Origin: Antedon mediterranea
Taxonomy: Eukaryota > Echinodermata > Crinoidea > Comatulida > Antedonidae
NCBI RefSeq assembly: GCF_964355755.1
Contig: NC_092675.1
Span: 30,776,912-30,840,911 of the forward strand
Reading direction: 5' to 3'
DNA length: 64,000 nucleotides
In this document: in pieces, positions 33,857 to 46,970 of the stretch
Numbering within the stretch: position 1 is the first letter of the stretch
Layout of the letters: each line of letters opens with the position of its first letter
The notes under the pieces: generated by a model
What the model was told of the DNA's origin: nothing
Seen by the model: the letters and a program-made list of their open reading frames with translations, nothing else
The model's database searches: none
Translations under genes and position numbers: made by a program

Positions 33857-33860
33857 TAAG

Positions 33861-34701
33861 AGCAAAGAATATATATCACAAGAATGAGTATTCCGCGATT
33901 TTTGCATGAGAAATTTGTAACAGAGAGCTCCAGTGAGTGATGCCCGCCCTCATAAGGGCGGATGTATACATACTAAATAAGACTTGATTTAATAGATATT
34001 ATACATGTCACATTAAATAGAATTATGATAATAGTTTTTGCTATTGTAAACTATTTTATAATACATATTTATTAACAAACTAGTGTACATTCACTTTTAC
34101 AGACAATTATTTACTAACATGCTAAGTTAGTTCACAAAAAAGGCCTAACACAGCAACACCAAAAATCAACAAATCGTTACTCAGCACGGCCTATTCTTTA
34201 CCATTGCCGTGTAATACTCTACGCCCGGTAAATTAAGTATTGTTTTTATGATATAAATTAGTATAAAATACATGTTATTAATAGGACAAAATGTTAAATG
34301 TCATTAACATTTATTTGTTTTACCAGAAACAAGTTAAATATAGGAATATTATTAAACTATCCTTCGTGAAAACGCGTAAACACCAACACGCCCGGTCACG
34401 CTATCGTAGCGCCCGGTTGATAAAGCAAACTGTTTATACGGCAGTTTTTACTAAATAAATTGCATAAAACGAACAATTAAATATCCAAATAGTATTTAAC
34501 ATGATGTTGGCATGTAGTTGATAACATTTTTTATCATGAAAATACTACCGGTGGTCTAGCCTTTGATTATTGAAACCGTCACAAAAAGTTGTATACATCC
34601 CAGATACATCCACACTTATGGCGGCGCCCTACCACATGGACAATATTACTGTTACAGGGAAAATCGCGGATTACTCATTCTTGTGATATATATTCTTTGC
34701 T
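33861..34701. mobile_element. TIR MITE of 841 bp
   Basis: Ends are inverted copies of AGCAAAGAATATATATCACA and AGAATGAGTA over about 42 bp with one or two mismatches. Flanked by AAG at 33858-33860 and 34702-34704. It immediately follows the previous MITE, and the two duplications overlap. Internal GC-rich patches differ from the surroundings. Confidence 0.7.
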
Positions 34702-34704
34702 AAG

Positions 34705-36059
34705 AGTACTAGCTAGCTGGAACTGTGGGTTTACCGCGCGCTGTGTGTGTCTGCTGGTGGTACGATGTGCAGTGTGTAAACCCACAACACAGTCTACTCT
34801 CAGTTCACAGTGCTACTACTACTATATGCTGTGACTACTAATTATTTATAGGGTAGGCATACAGACTGTAGTACTAGGCTAGGGCTAGTAGTAGGCTAGT
34901 TAGCTGTGCACAATTTAGAAATTGTGAAAGGATTTCCTTGCGCAATTTGAATCAAAATACTCAATTTAAATTGTGCAGAAATTTCTAAAAATGCACAACG
35001 CCACAAAGTTTTTCAGTATTTGTTTCATAGAATTAAAACCAAAGCTTGATAACCTTTACTTATATTATTAAGGTATAAATAAAATATTGTACATCACTGA
35101 TGAATAATAATATAATATTTATTTATTAATGATTTAACATAATAAAATAGTGATGAAAATAATGCTGTAGCTATAATAATAATAGTAATTCCAGACTGTT
35201 GTAGGCCTAGTAGTAAAGCCCCTGGTCACTAACAATTTTGTTTTATTTGGTCTAATTATTTTGCAACATCTTATCACTGTTGATTAGTTTGCTAATTTAC
35301 TGTACAGCACACTGTATAGCCCTCTAGTCTTATCACAGTTCACTGTTTGTACCACTCTTAAATCAGATCAAGGTCCATATACATGTGTACATTAAAGTAG
35401 TAAGTAGTATAGTACTTCAAATCAGGAAAATCTATTATACAGGGTGTGTAGCACCAGGTACAGAGATAAGGTTGGACAAGTGAAGGCTTATTGCAGAGAA
35501 TAGCCTTGCGTTACATACTGTTCAGTGGTAATTACCGTAGAAAATCCAAAATTAGTACAGTAATTCCTTTAAACATCATCTATTTCTATCAGTTTTTATT
35601 CAGTACTACACTACTTGTATTAGTTCCTGTTTTTGCCATTATATTATTTCATTTTAGTATCAAAAACTTTATAAACATTTTGCAATGTGGCAAGTACTGT
35701 AGCATGTTTTTTTTATTAAAAAAGTTATGAATGCAAACAACATTCAAGTTTTCTCTTTAGTCTCATAAATTTCCTTCAAAGTTTATTTGAGGCCCATCAG
35801 AGACTTTAGCTTTCATTGTTTGTAGGATCAAAGTGTCAGTGACATTTAATTGCATTTTCACTCACCTGATGCAGTAATTGTTTATTATCGATAACAGATT
35901 CAAGATTTTTAGAGTAATATTAGTACTGTATATGTTCATTTTCTTTCATCTTTGATGACTGTTGTAGGAAATATGTTTATAAAACACCAAACAGAAATAT
36001 TCATTTACATATTTAATATCTTTCTGATATTTTTTTTTATTTATTTTTTTTTTTATTTC
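34705..36059. other. Disabled intron 1, no feature recognised
   Basis: AT-rich intronic sequence with several CTAGGCCTAG-type strings. No supported exon, repeat or RNA gene was seen. Confidence 0.4.
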
Positions 36060-36531
36060 ATCATCACCCTACAGTGACCAAACGTCAACATTAACAGGGT
36101 TGAAAGTCGTAAAATATAACATATTATATACAAGCAAAAATCAACAGATAACAAGACAACATTTAAATATTACTGACATTAGACAAAACCTTGTGACGGA
36201 AACAAGCAAGGGAATAAAAAAAAATATCAACAGATCCATCAATTTTACATAGTGAGTGGTATAACTTAGGCAAACGATTAACAAAACCATTTTTAGTAAT
36301 ATTTACCCTCCCTCTTGATATAGAAAATAAAGCAGGATTACGCAATTGATATTGTGGAACAGAAATAGGAAAGTACACTTCAAAATTACCATGGAAAATA
36401 GAGTTCACAGCCTTAAAAAGAAAAATTAAATCAAATAACTTACGCCTACCCGCTAAATTAATAAGAACGTCTTTGCTAATAGAACCAAATTTACGCACAT
36501 AAAATCGACAAAACTTGTTCAAAACTTGCAT
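36060..36531 (-). pseudogene. LINE 3' fragment (reverse transcriptase C-terminus)
   Basis: A 122-residue open frame on the minus strand (36163-36531) resembles the post-thumb C-terminus of CR1/jockey-type ORF2. It has the run GRRKLFDLIFLFKAVNS, then RNPALF, then NRLPKLYHSLC. Only the last part of an ORF is present, with an A/T-rich tail below 36160. 5'-truncated and inert. Confidence 0.6.
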
Positions 36532-36582
36532 TAGAATGCAATGCTACTATTGAAAGGTGTCTGTCTATCAACAGATACTGTA

Positions 36583-36720
36583 CATACAATTGTACATTTG
36601 TACATACAATTGTACATTTGTACATACAATTGTACATTTGTACATACAATTGTACAATTGTACATACAATTGTACATTTGTACATACAATTGTACATTTG
36701 TACATACAATTGTACATTTC
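36583..36720. repeat. 20-bp palindromic minisatellite x 7
   Basis: Units of TACATACAATTGTACATTTG, each containing the palindrome TGTACAATTGTACA in overlapping register. It reads open in several frames only because the unit lacks stops; no protein is proposed. Confidence 0.9.
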
Positions 36721-38314
36721 TTTATATCACAAATCTTACAATTTGACATCTGGATGATATGACACAGTATGTTGAGTACCTACCACAACATGTTTCACTG
36801 CAGTGACATTTATAACATCTGGGTGACCTTCACCTTGTTTACATTGCTTTTAGACTTTTATAAACTTTACACAGTTAGGAACACCCACAAGGTAGTATAG
36901 TATAGGGTCTGTTTCTGCTGCATAGCGCTGCCGAATAAACCGTTTATTTAGATCGATCGCATTTCTGTAATTTTATAGCATGTTAAAATTTAAGCATGTG
37001 GTACACTACAGAATTATTAAATTGACACTTTTAATTTATTTTACTCAGTTAGCTATCTTTGAGCTTTATCAATATTCTTCACTTTACAGTTTAATTCAAT
37101 GACATTTAAAGACTAGCTTGTTGTATTACAGTTTTATTCTTTGTATCTGTCTTCTGCATATTGTTGTAGTAGTCCTATAAAAGGTCAGCAGTTGTAAGAA
37201 AGACACTAGACTAGTTTTGTGTGTCAAGCTATGGATTAATTCTTCATGGTCAAACTAAGAACTGTACTCAACTGTTGAGTTGAACTTAATCTTCAATGCA
37301 TTTAACAAATGTACAGTAATCAATAGTTTTACATCGAAATTTACGCTACCAAACTAGATTTTGCTAGGATAGGAGATTTTCATAATTTTTGCTACCGTAG
37401 TTGAAATGTCAAAACTATTAATTAACTAATTTAAATTAATTTACCACACATTTGATAGTTAGATTTTGTACAACTCAATGGTTTGGTTTGCAATGCCCTG
37501 TTTTATACAATAAATTGTTGTGTTGATACCATTTGCTTCAACATTCAATCATCTTTATTTCCTTATTTCTAATAAATGTTCTGATTTAAAAATAAAGCAT
37601 TTTATTCTATTAATATCCTTTCAAAACCTAAACAACCAACTTTCTGTAGTTTTGATAAAAACTGATTTGATGTTATTTTCGATTTTATAAATGTTACTAC
37701 AGTACTATACTTCCTGTTACAAGTATTACAAGGACTTAATTTCTAGACTATACAGTAGTCTACGCACCATATGCTCAATGCACTTACAGCTTAGAGAATT
37801 TTCTAAATTGTTATAATATATCTATTTATTTGTACCTGAAGCAACAAAGATTGATAACTATACAAAAAGCATCATTACAGAGTATGTATCATTTTTAATT
37901 TTTTAAGATTGTACAGAAATTAGAATAAAATTGTCTATATGAAGTCTGTTGTTACAATACATATTTATAAATTCAAGACTGATTATTTGACATTTACAGG
38001 TTAAATAGAAAAAAAGCATGACTGATATAAACATTATATTCATACTGTAACTTACAGTGTAAGAATAATAATGACTGTCTCAATCACAACCACCCACTGT
38101 TATACCATTTGGAGTAGAAATGTATTGTTTGTATGGAAATATAACTATTTATTATTATGTATGATTTTATGTTATTTATTTGTATGGTGTCTGATAATCA
38201 CTATTTTCAATAAGCTGTAGTTTTCCTTTTAGTTTGTGTAATTGACCAATTTGTATTTCTTTTATTCCGTTAAACTAGTATCTGTACTTGAAGTGGTATT
38301 GAAGGGCGGTTGCT
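36721..38314. other. Disabled intron 1, distal part
   Basis: AT-rich intron. A 3' splice site precedes the coding exon (TTAAACTAG near 38278). No other feature recognised. Confidence 0.4.
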
Positions 38315-41300
38315 ATGGCACAGAAAGTCAAGAAGGAAGGACCAGAGCGCTTCCATGGAATGGGCATTGACTTCAAAGGCAAGATGATTGGAATTGAGAA
38401 AGTTGATGAAGCTAGAGGGGATAGAATGTGTCAAGAGGCTATGGGAAAACTAAAGGTAACTCTATAAACTGAAAGTATTATATATAGTAGTTGGTGTCAT
38501 TGTTTTAGTTTATATATATTATATTAAAATCTATTTCATGGCCAGCTTACAGTACCTGGATAAACTGGCCTATTGCTCACTGAGAAGAGCACTACAACTT
38601 AAATACATAAATCTTTATTAAACACCCCTATTGGACAGTAGTACATTCCATAGACCATCAACACTTTTATTTACTTGTAGGCAATGGTAAAGGCAGCAGG
38701 TGAACACAAGCAGCGTATTATTGTCAGTATCTCAATAGAAGGGCTCAAAATTATAGATGAAAAAACAGGAGTAAGTTATTACTATTTTATACTATGAATT
38801 GTCTACAAAATGTATAATCTAACTTTATAGGCTACATGTACATACTGGTGTGGAGTATGCAAGTTGTAGGGTATTCCACATATTAAAATTCCGAATTCCA
38901 CCACTGCACACACAAAGAGTACATCACACCAGCTCTATGCTAGCCTCAAGTTGTACACCTTAAGTGAATTGACCACAACTTGACTCAACAACAAGTAGAA
39001 AGTTTGATATGTTTTCTTTTAGAGCATAAATCATCATCATGAAGTACACAAGATATCCTTCATCTCCAGGGATCCAACTGACAACAGAGCATTTGGATAC
39101 ATCTATGGAGAGGCAAATAATCACCAGTTCTTTGGCATTAAAACAGAGAAAGCTGTACGTATATTGTTTGTTTGTTTTCATTTATTTATCTTCCACACAT
39201 TGAACAAAAAAGAACAGATATATATATATATATACTTTAGAAAAGAAAATAAAGATACAAGATCATCATAGAAGGTCGACTGTAATATGAATTAAAGCTT
39301 TAAACAATATATAGTTTACAGTTCTTTATTCTTCAACCAACAGTGCAGTGTCACCAATGACAGTTCACTTCAGAATAACAAAGCTTTATATTTATTTACT
39401 TTATAAAATTATTTTAGATTTATCTCATCTTAGATTTAAGAAAGAACTAAGCAAGGTCATTGATTTTAAGACCAACTGAATTTTATAAAATCGATGCCAA
39501 TTTAGCTTTGACATGTTTGTGTTGTTTCATTATGTAGTCTGAGCATGTGGTATTGGCATTAAAAGACTTGTTCCAGGTTGTATTAGAATTAAAGACTAAA
39601 CAGATGGAGGATCACCAAATGGCATCAGCAGCACCACAACAGACAGTACTGCACCTTAAGCCTAGCTATGATGACCCTTTGTATGAGGTAATCAATTTAA
39701 AACAATCTTTATTTCTGCATGCATTGGTTTATGTGCATGCCTATTCATTCTTTTTGTTGAGAATATTCAGTTTATTTGTATATAATTCTTTACGTTAAAT
39801 CATTCATTAATACGTATGTGTGCAACGTTTCGACTTGTTTTTACTTACTTGTTTGCGGAGCTCAGCATTTGCTGGGTCCAGATTCAACTAGAAAAGTACC
39901 CACTTCAGGGATGTCACCAGCTTTTTGGAGTGCCGGTCGGCAAATTTCCCGGGGGCTGGAGGGGGGAATTATGAAAATAAATAACAACAAATTGCGTCAG
40001 GTCTAGGCCTAACCTTGTACCACCGGGGAGTCGCCGTTATTATTCGCGAAAACAAAAAAACGCTTACGAAATGAATAGCAATAGATCGCGTCAGGCTTAG
40101 GCCTAGCCTTGTAGACACTACGACCACTGGCACTAGGCCTAGCCAAGGCTTAGATAGATTCAAAGTAAAATTTTTAAATTTATATGGAACGGAAAACCCG
40201 ATAAAGTCAAAAGAAAAGTCATACTTAACAATTTTGACGAAGGAGGGTTAAAAATTCCCCATATTAAGAGTTACTGTACATCTCTCAAATCATGTTGGGT
40301 GAAAAGATATCTTGATGGAAATCAATCCAAGTGGAAAGTGTTTTTAAAAAGTAAGATTAAAGAGGTTGGAGGAAATATTGTTTTCGAAACCAACTTTTCT
40401 AAATCTTCAAAAATATTAAAACAATTTGAAAGGTTCCATAAAGATATACTCTCTGCGTGGAGTGAATACAATTTTGTAGAACCGTATACGATAGAGGACA
40501 TCTTAAATCAATCTTTATGGAACAACTCATGTTTTGATAAAAGAGAATTTAAAGTTGAAAAAAATTGGTTGGTTAAAAATGTAAACTATGTAAAAGATAT
40601 CGTGAACAAAGAAGGGAAAATATTAGAACTAGACGAATTTAACCAAAAATATAATTTTAAACCAGACTTCTTATTATATCACCAGATTGTAAATTCAATT
40701 CCAAAGCTCTGGAAACAGAAATTAATTGAACAAGGTATAAACACAACTAATGAAGTTGAATCCAAATTACAGACATTCATTTTTGTGAAAACGAGAAATT
40801 GTCATTATGTCTATAAACACATTATATTAAAAAATGTTGAAGAGCCAATTGGAATTGAATCCAAATGGGAAAAGGAGTTTGACAACAAACTTAATTGGAA
40901 AAACCTTTTCTCAAATTTACACGCCTGTACAAATGACACTAAGCTAAAAAATGTTCAATTTAAATTTATTCATCGTATAATTTATACAAATACAATGCTC
41001 TTTAAGATGTCAAAGGTCGATTCACCAATGTGTAGTTTTTGCAAGGAAAAGCAGGAAACACTGCTACATATGTTCTTTGAATGTGATCTGGTAAAGAACA
41101 TTTGGGAAAATGTAAAACAATATATGTATCGAAATATCAACAATAACTTAATTATCACCAAAGAAAGTATATGTTTTGGTTTTGGAAAAACACACAGTGA
41201 TGCAAACATTTTAATTTTAATTACAAAGTGGTACATATTTAGTTGCAAAATCAAAAAACAATTACTTAATTATAATCATTTATTTCACATTTACCAAAAA

Positions 41301-44300
41301 TACAAGGCAACCATATTATTAGCAAAATGATTATTATTAAGTGTATTTTTGCGATACATTATTTTTTTTTTCTTTAATTTCATTACTCTCTTATTTTTGA
41401 GAGAGTATTATTATATCGTTTTAATAGTTACGTTGCCTTTATATATTAATTTTGTATTATGTAAGTGATGAAATGAAATAAAAAAAAAAAAAAAAAAAAA
41501 AAAAAAGGCTTAGATAGATGCCCCAAAATCTGAATTCCACAAAAACAGGCGCTTCCTTATTTAGGCCTAATCCCTAATCAAATACTGTAGATAAATTATT
41601 AGCCTAGACCTTACTACTTGTTGCTCGATATAATGTTCGTGTTCTTTTGCGCGAGAGTTTTTTAGCGAATTCCGGATTTTTTGTTTCACAACTGTGCGGC
41701 AAGCATGTAGTGCATGGCCGGCAAGAACAGACACGTGTTTATGGGTTAACTGAAGTTCAGCAACCTGAAGTTATCCCAGGGACGTGTAATTATTGTACCA
41801 TGCTCGGCGATCATAAACGAACGAACTTGCCCGGTCTCACTGAACCATGCGCATGTTTTTTTATTTTCTTTAATAGTTCGTAGAGTACAAAAATGTAAAA
41901 CTAGTAACATAATATAATTAAAGCAGGGTGACAAAACATTCAGCATTTAAAAATGATTTTGTTTGGGTCTATGTAGTTGTACATTTTTAATTACTGCGTA
42001 CTTGTTTGTATTTTTAATCTGTGCAAAATAAAACGCTTGAATGGTCGCTATGTGAACTTTAAACTTGTACACTGTGCTGTGTAGCACGTTGTTCGCCATG
42101 ACTCACAAGCTGTAACAATGAATACCAGGGCAGGGTAGGCCTGGTATTGTGTTACAAATAAAGTAACGTACGTAACACGGAAACATTTGCTGTAGTCTTT
42201 TGTCTTATCTATATGAGGCTAGCTTGACGATGTGCTAGGTAAAATGTTTTAGTACGAATTTTAGTTAGGCCTAGGCCTAATATAAATATCGTAATAATTA
42301 ATAAATAATAGTGGTGGTCGACAGCCTGTAAATCCTGGTCGGAAATGTTGAGTGCTGGTCGGGGCCAACCAGCGCCGACCAGCGTGGTGACATCCCTGCA
42401 CTTATATTCTGTATTTTGAGTGTTGAGATTGTTTTTAACGAACAAGCTTGCGTTGTTAATGTTTTTATTCAAATTATTTTCTTTTGAGAACTATCCGTTT
42501 ACATTTGAATACAAAAAAGTACTCAACAAATCTTTATGTTGACTACAAAAGTTTCGAATCGAATATGACAATTGTCTATTTCATGTTGCATATTAAAAAG
42601 GTTCCGATTGGACAAGAAAAGACTGACACGCAAGAGAATGGTGTGATAGTATCTGAAGCGCCTGTAGTACAACAAGAAGATGTCAACGCATTGTATGCCG
42701 TACCAAACAAATCACATGATCAAACGGCAGCACCATCTAATAATTTACTAGATCTAGCTCAAGAAGTCAAAACCCTGCAACTGGTAATAATTTAACCTCT
42801 GTAATAGTAATTCTTGATTTATATACTGTAGTGACATATTCACCCTAAAAGAATGGCACCCAGGGATTTGCTCTGTTGTTATTGCATTATGTTTTATTTT
42901 GTATATGTTTATTGTTATTTTCTTGTTTATGAAATAAAGAAAAAGAAAACCATGAAAAATGCATCCCAAATAATTTAGCTGTTTAAATTATATAATTAGA
43001 CAAAATCATTAAATATTGATAAAACTACTTTTTAACAGGGCATACATGATATGGATCAGTTCTCGTTTGACCCAGTAACCGAGGGCAACCAGAACAAGAT
43101 ACCAGATTCATCCAATAGTAAGTCTCCAAATCCATTCCAGATGTCAAACTCGTGGAGTACTGATCCTTTCAACGCACCAGAGCCAGCACCAACACAGGAT
43201 AAACAGACATCAAACTTTGGAACAGCTTTTGGAGACCCCTTTGTGGTACCTACTGTAAGTAATAATCACTAAAGTACTCAATTCTAATGCAAAACATTTT
43301 GAGCCATCCCTAGTACTATCATTCACATTTTTTCAGCAATATATATAAATATTTACATTCTTACAATATTGCAGGGATCTTACAGAGACAAGTCTGTAGT
43401 TGTTCGTAGATCCTTTGAACAAAAAAGAATATCAATGAAATAAAGTATAAGTTTTAGGTACAAGTTAGGGAAAAAAGTATACATACATATATATATATAT
43501 ATAAACACAACAGGCAAAGAACATTAATTCTAAACCGCCCGGTGATATACTGAAATTTAATTAATTAATTTGAAACGATAAAGATGAGGAAATCTGTGAG
43601 AATGAGAAAAAGTATATAATATAAAACAACACACTTCTAAAACAGAATACCATGATAATGTTTTATTGATTTTTTTACTGAAATAATCTTATAAATATTT
43701 TGTCCACAGAACACATCATCCCAAAGCAGTTCGGCCAATCTCTTTGCAGAATTCTCAGACACATTTATTCCACAAGCTGCTACAACAGCACCCTCAAACA
43801 CTGCCAATCCATTTGGAAACACTTTTAACAGCGCAGCATTTGGAAACACTTCTACAAATACTTTCAATTCCACAAGCCCCTTTAGCACCCCTGCAAGCAA
43901 TGCTTTTGGTAGTGCTACATTTGGGGCACCCACAAACAACACCTTCCAATCTAATATGTCTCAAGCTCCTGCCATGCAAAAGCCTTCCGATCCATTTGGT
44001 GACCCTTTCATGTTTGGCGGTCCACTATCTGCCAGTAGTGGACAAGGAGCAATTGGTCAACCTCTTGCGCCAACAGCGGTACCAACATCGGAATCGAATA
44101 TGAAATCGGACCCATTCGGTGACCTTGGCTTAATAAACAGTTCGTCGTCAAAATCAGGAAAGGACATGTTTGCCAATTTCCAGATGGCAAAGCCTGGAGA
44201 GGTAGCAATGCCTGACATAAAACCTGTAGGAATTCCTGACAGACCACCACCAGATGTGCCAACTGATGGTAAATTACACTCAATATTTAATTCCAATGAA

Positions 44301-45305
44301 CAGGAAGACAGTACTGATGATTTTAATTTGCCCCCTCCTCAGGTTCCACCACCAACTCTTCCTCCAAGTTTTAAAACATTTGATGAGTCAAATGAAGTTC
44401 CGCCCCCGCCACCTCCTAGGCCTCGACATTCGTCATCAAACACGGTTTCTATTCCAAGTAGACCGGACAGACTTAATAGCTTTGAAAATCTGAACTCAAA
44501 TCACACTAGTAGCTTATCGCCTTCAACAGATTTATTTTCAAAGCAACAATTTTCATTGCCTGTTAATTGGACAAGTGACTCTTTACAGAAACAATTTGAT
44601 AATAAGACATTAGAAGGAAGTTCACATTCTGCCAGTAATTTAGACTCTTCATCAAATATATCAGTTCATGATCAACAAGTATTTGATCCTTTTAACCTTC
44701 ATTCTAACAAAGACAGTACACCAGCCTGGTCAATACCATCCAGTACACCAGCCTGGTCAATACCATCTCATAACATTTCAACTACTAACCCATCAATGTC
44801 ATCATCGCCGCATGCCAGCAGCTTAACTTCTCAATTTTTACAGAAGCCATTACTTCCAAACGGCATTCTTTCTTCATCCTTGCCAACAAACGAAAGAGTA
44901 CATATGAAAATGAGCTCTTCAAAATCGACATCAAGTCTTCAAACTAAGGCAGCATCATTGCCAGTTCATGAGGATCCTTTTGCGGATGATCCGTTTACTA
45001 TCAACATTAAGTCATCTCGCGCATCATCTATGTCGTCTTGTAAACCATCTGTGTCATCTTGTACTCCATCTGTGTCATCTCGCGCATCATCTATGTCGTC
45101 TTGTACACCATCTATGTTACCATCATCTATGTTATCTTCATCATCTCATGCTACTACTGTTGTTCCACCACCATCACGTCCATCACAATCTCAAAGTTCT
45201 GTTAATAATGGAAAGACTCCTATTGTAGGTGCTGGCACTGCTAAGAAGTCTGGATTAACAACTTCTGATGGACTCTCTCTCTTTGATGACTCTTCATTTG
45301 GATAA
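38315..45305 (+). CDS. DAB2: Disabled-type endocytic adaptor (DAB1/DAB2 homologue)
   Basis: Clathrin adaptor that binds NPxY tails of LDL-family receptors at the plasma membrane. Coding exons: 38315-38455, 38681-38770, 39023-39154, 39538-39687, 42601-42783, 43039-43254, 43710-45305; total 835 codons plus stop. Residues about 8-150 form the PTB domain: [58 protein letters not shown], and a C-terminal helix [16 protein letters not shown]. The long low-complexity tail carries about nine DPF motifs (AP-2 binding), NPF motifs (EH-domain binding) and a PPPPPPRPR block (SH3 binding). This is more like DAB2 than DAB1; invertebrates usually have one Disabled gene, so the symbol is a closest guess. The helix before the first PTB strand is shorter than in vertebrates. 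Intron 4 holds nested transposons. Shares its promoter region with calreticulin. Confidence 0.93.
39768..39836 (-). repeat. Dispersed repeat family 3 (copy 1), Penelope-tail-like
   Basis: Shares ATATAATTCTTTACGTT and GCAACGTTTCGACTTGT-like strings with 57711-57790. Read on the minus strand it gives AAGTCGAAACGTTGC, a pattern common downstream of box 2 in Penelope-like element ends. Assignment is tentative. Confidence 0.35.
40160..41506 (+). mobile_element. 5'-truncated Tx1/L1-type LINE with poly-A and target duplication
   Basis: GGCTTAGATAGAT occurs immediately before (40147-40159) and after (41507-41519) the insert; it could be 15 bp if the preceding AA is counted. The insert ends in about 27 A residues after an AATGAAATAAA-type signal. 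It begins inside ORF2, a classic truncated target-primed insertion, and sits inside the TIR element 39906-42398. Confidence 0.9.
40161..41330 (+). pseudogene. LINE ORF2 C-terminal fragment
   Basis: Open throughout, with no true start because the 5' part is missing. It begins with a [14 protein letters not shown]-type block and GGLKIP, conserved after the reverse transcriptase of L1/Tx1-like LINEs. It ends with a cysteine/histidine knuckle (CSFC, then HMFFEC) near residues 250-280 of the longest open stretch. The lack of stop codons suggests a recent insertion. It cannot encode an active enzyme. Confidence 0.85.
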
Positions 45306-45497
45306 GAAGTTAAGGTCAGTTTATTGTGTGTGTCATGTGCCTAAGTCACTTAAAAAGGGACCATATCAACATTATTCTACTGCAGTTACTACTTTTTGTT
45401 TACTTATTACCTGTTCATGCAATATATGTAGCAATTTATCAGTTTATTGCAGTCACTGACTCACAAACTAAAATCATATGATATTGTAATGAAGAAA

Positions 45498-45895
45498 ATG
45501 CAGCTACTACAGTAGACTAATGCAGCTACTGCAGTAGACTAATGCAGCTACTGCAGTAGAATAATGCAGCTACTGCAGTAGAATAATGCAGCTACTGCAG
45601 TAGACTAATGCAGCTACTGCAGTAGACTAATGCAGCTACTGCAGTAGAATAATGCAGCTACTGCAGTAGAATAATGCAGCTACTGCAGTATACTATTGCA
45701 GCTACTGCAGTAGACTATTGCAGCTACTGCAGTAGACTATTGCAGCTACTGCAGTAGACTATTGCAGCTACTGCAGTAGACTATTGCAGCTACTGCAGTA
45801 GACTATTGCAGCTACTGCAGTAGACTAATGCAGCTACTGCAGTAGACTATTGCAGCTACTGCAGTAGACTATTGCAGCTACTGCAGTAGACTAAT
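45498..45895. repeat. 22-bp palindromic minisatellite x 18
   Basis: Units of ATGCAGCTACTGCAGTAGAC plus TA. Each holds the perfect 12-bp palindrome CTACTGCAGTAG. Variation is confined to the linker (GACTA, GAATA, GACTATT). It starts 193 bp after the Disabled stop codon, so it is likely transcribed in the 3' UTR. Confidence 0.95.
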
Positions 45896-46970
45896 GTTGG
45901 CATGATCCCTAATCCATAATATCCTAATTTGAATGTTTATGTAAATAAATCAGATTATATTGTAAAATAAATTCTTAAATACTGTAGTATTAAATAGTAT
46001 TCATCTAGTGTTTTTTTATGTAATTTGTAAATTGCCAGATTGCAAAAGTTGAAATTAATTGCCAAAAAGGTAATGAAATTATTTTAAACTTTTTAACGAA
46101 ATATCACATTGTGAATACTAAATTAATACTTATTTATTGTGTCTTATTGTGATCTTTTCAGTGTGTTGTTGTTAAGAGGTGCTGAGATGGTGATTGTACA
46201 GGATAAAACCTTCCACATAACAAATTGCGAACACTGATTGAATGTGATTTATATAACATTTTACATTAAGATTACATTTATAGAAATTACATGATGTTAT
46301 CTGAAACTAATTTTTACATTTTATTAAAGAAAAAAATGATATTTTAAGAAGTTTTATTACCTTTGTATTTAAGAAAATGACATTTTATGCAACTTTATTG
46401 GAAATCTAATAGAATGTGTGCTAATATGTCTTGCCTGAAGTGGAATGAATTATATTTTAATACTGTGTTTACAATATGTTATGATATCTATATGTTTGGT
46501 ATCTGAATCTACTGTTTATAGACTATCATTTATTATTAACATCTATATGAATGTTTATATAATGATGCCATTTTGATTATATTAAATTATTAAGAAATAA
46601 TATTTTGATTTATAAATTATATATATTGATATTTTTATTTTGTGATATATACTACAGTATGACATAGATTTTTAAATAATATATTAATTCATATTGTATA
46701 ACTTTGCATATATATTAATTCATATTGTATAACTTTGCATGAGGCAAAAAAGAAAATCAAGCATACAACAGCAATAAAATAAGAAAATACAAAAATGTGT
46801 TAGAAATATGCAAATTAAATTTATTTTAATCTACATTTGTTCATTAAATAAAACAAAATGATATAATTATGTAAATATTTACTTTTATTTCCCAAAAGAC
46901 AACATTGACTTTTTACCTGGCATCATTGCCTTTTCCAAAGATAAACAGTCAATAACAAATTGTCATCTAC

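Larger units (their letters stand above)
39906..42398. mobile_element. TIR-bounded DNA element interrupted by a LINE
   Basis: The left end CAGGGATGTCACCA and the right end TGGTGACATCCCTG are a perfect 14-bp inverted pair, with further weak inverted similarity inward. Flanked by CACTT at 39901-39905 and 42399-42403. Without the nested LINE it is about 1.1 kb and has no transposase ORF. A 5-bp duplication with CAGGG ends does not settle the superfamily. Confidence 0.7.

Noticed and set aside
36491-36762. Open frames over the TACATACAATTGTACATTTG array, encoding Cys/Tyr-rich repeats on both strands
   Set aside because: The unit simply lacks stop codons in several frames; no start context, splice signals or homology.
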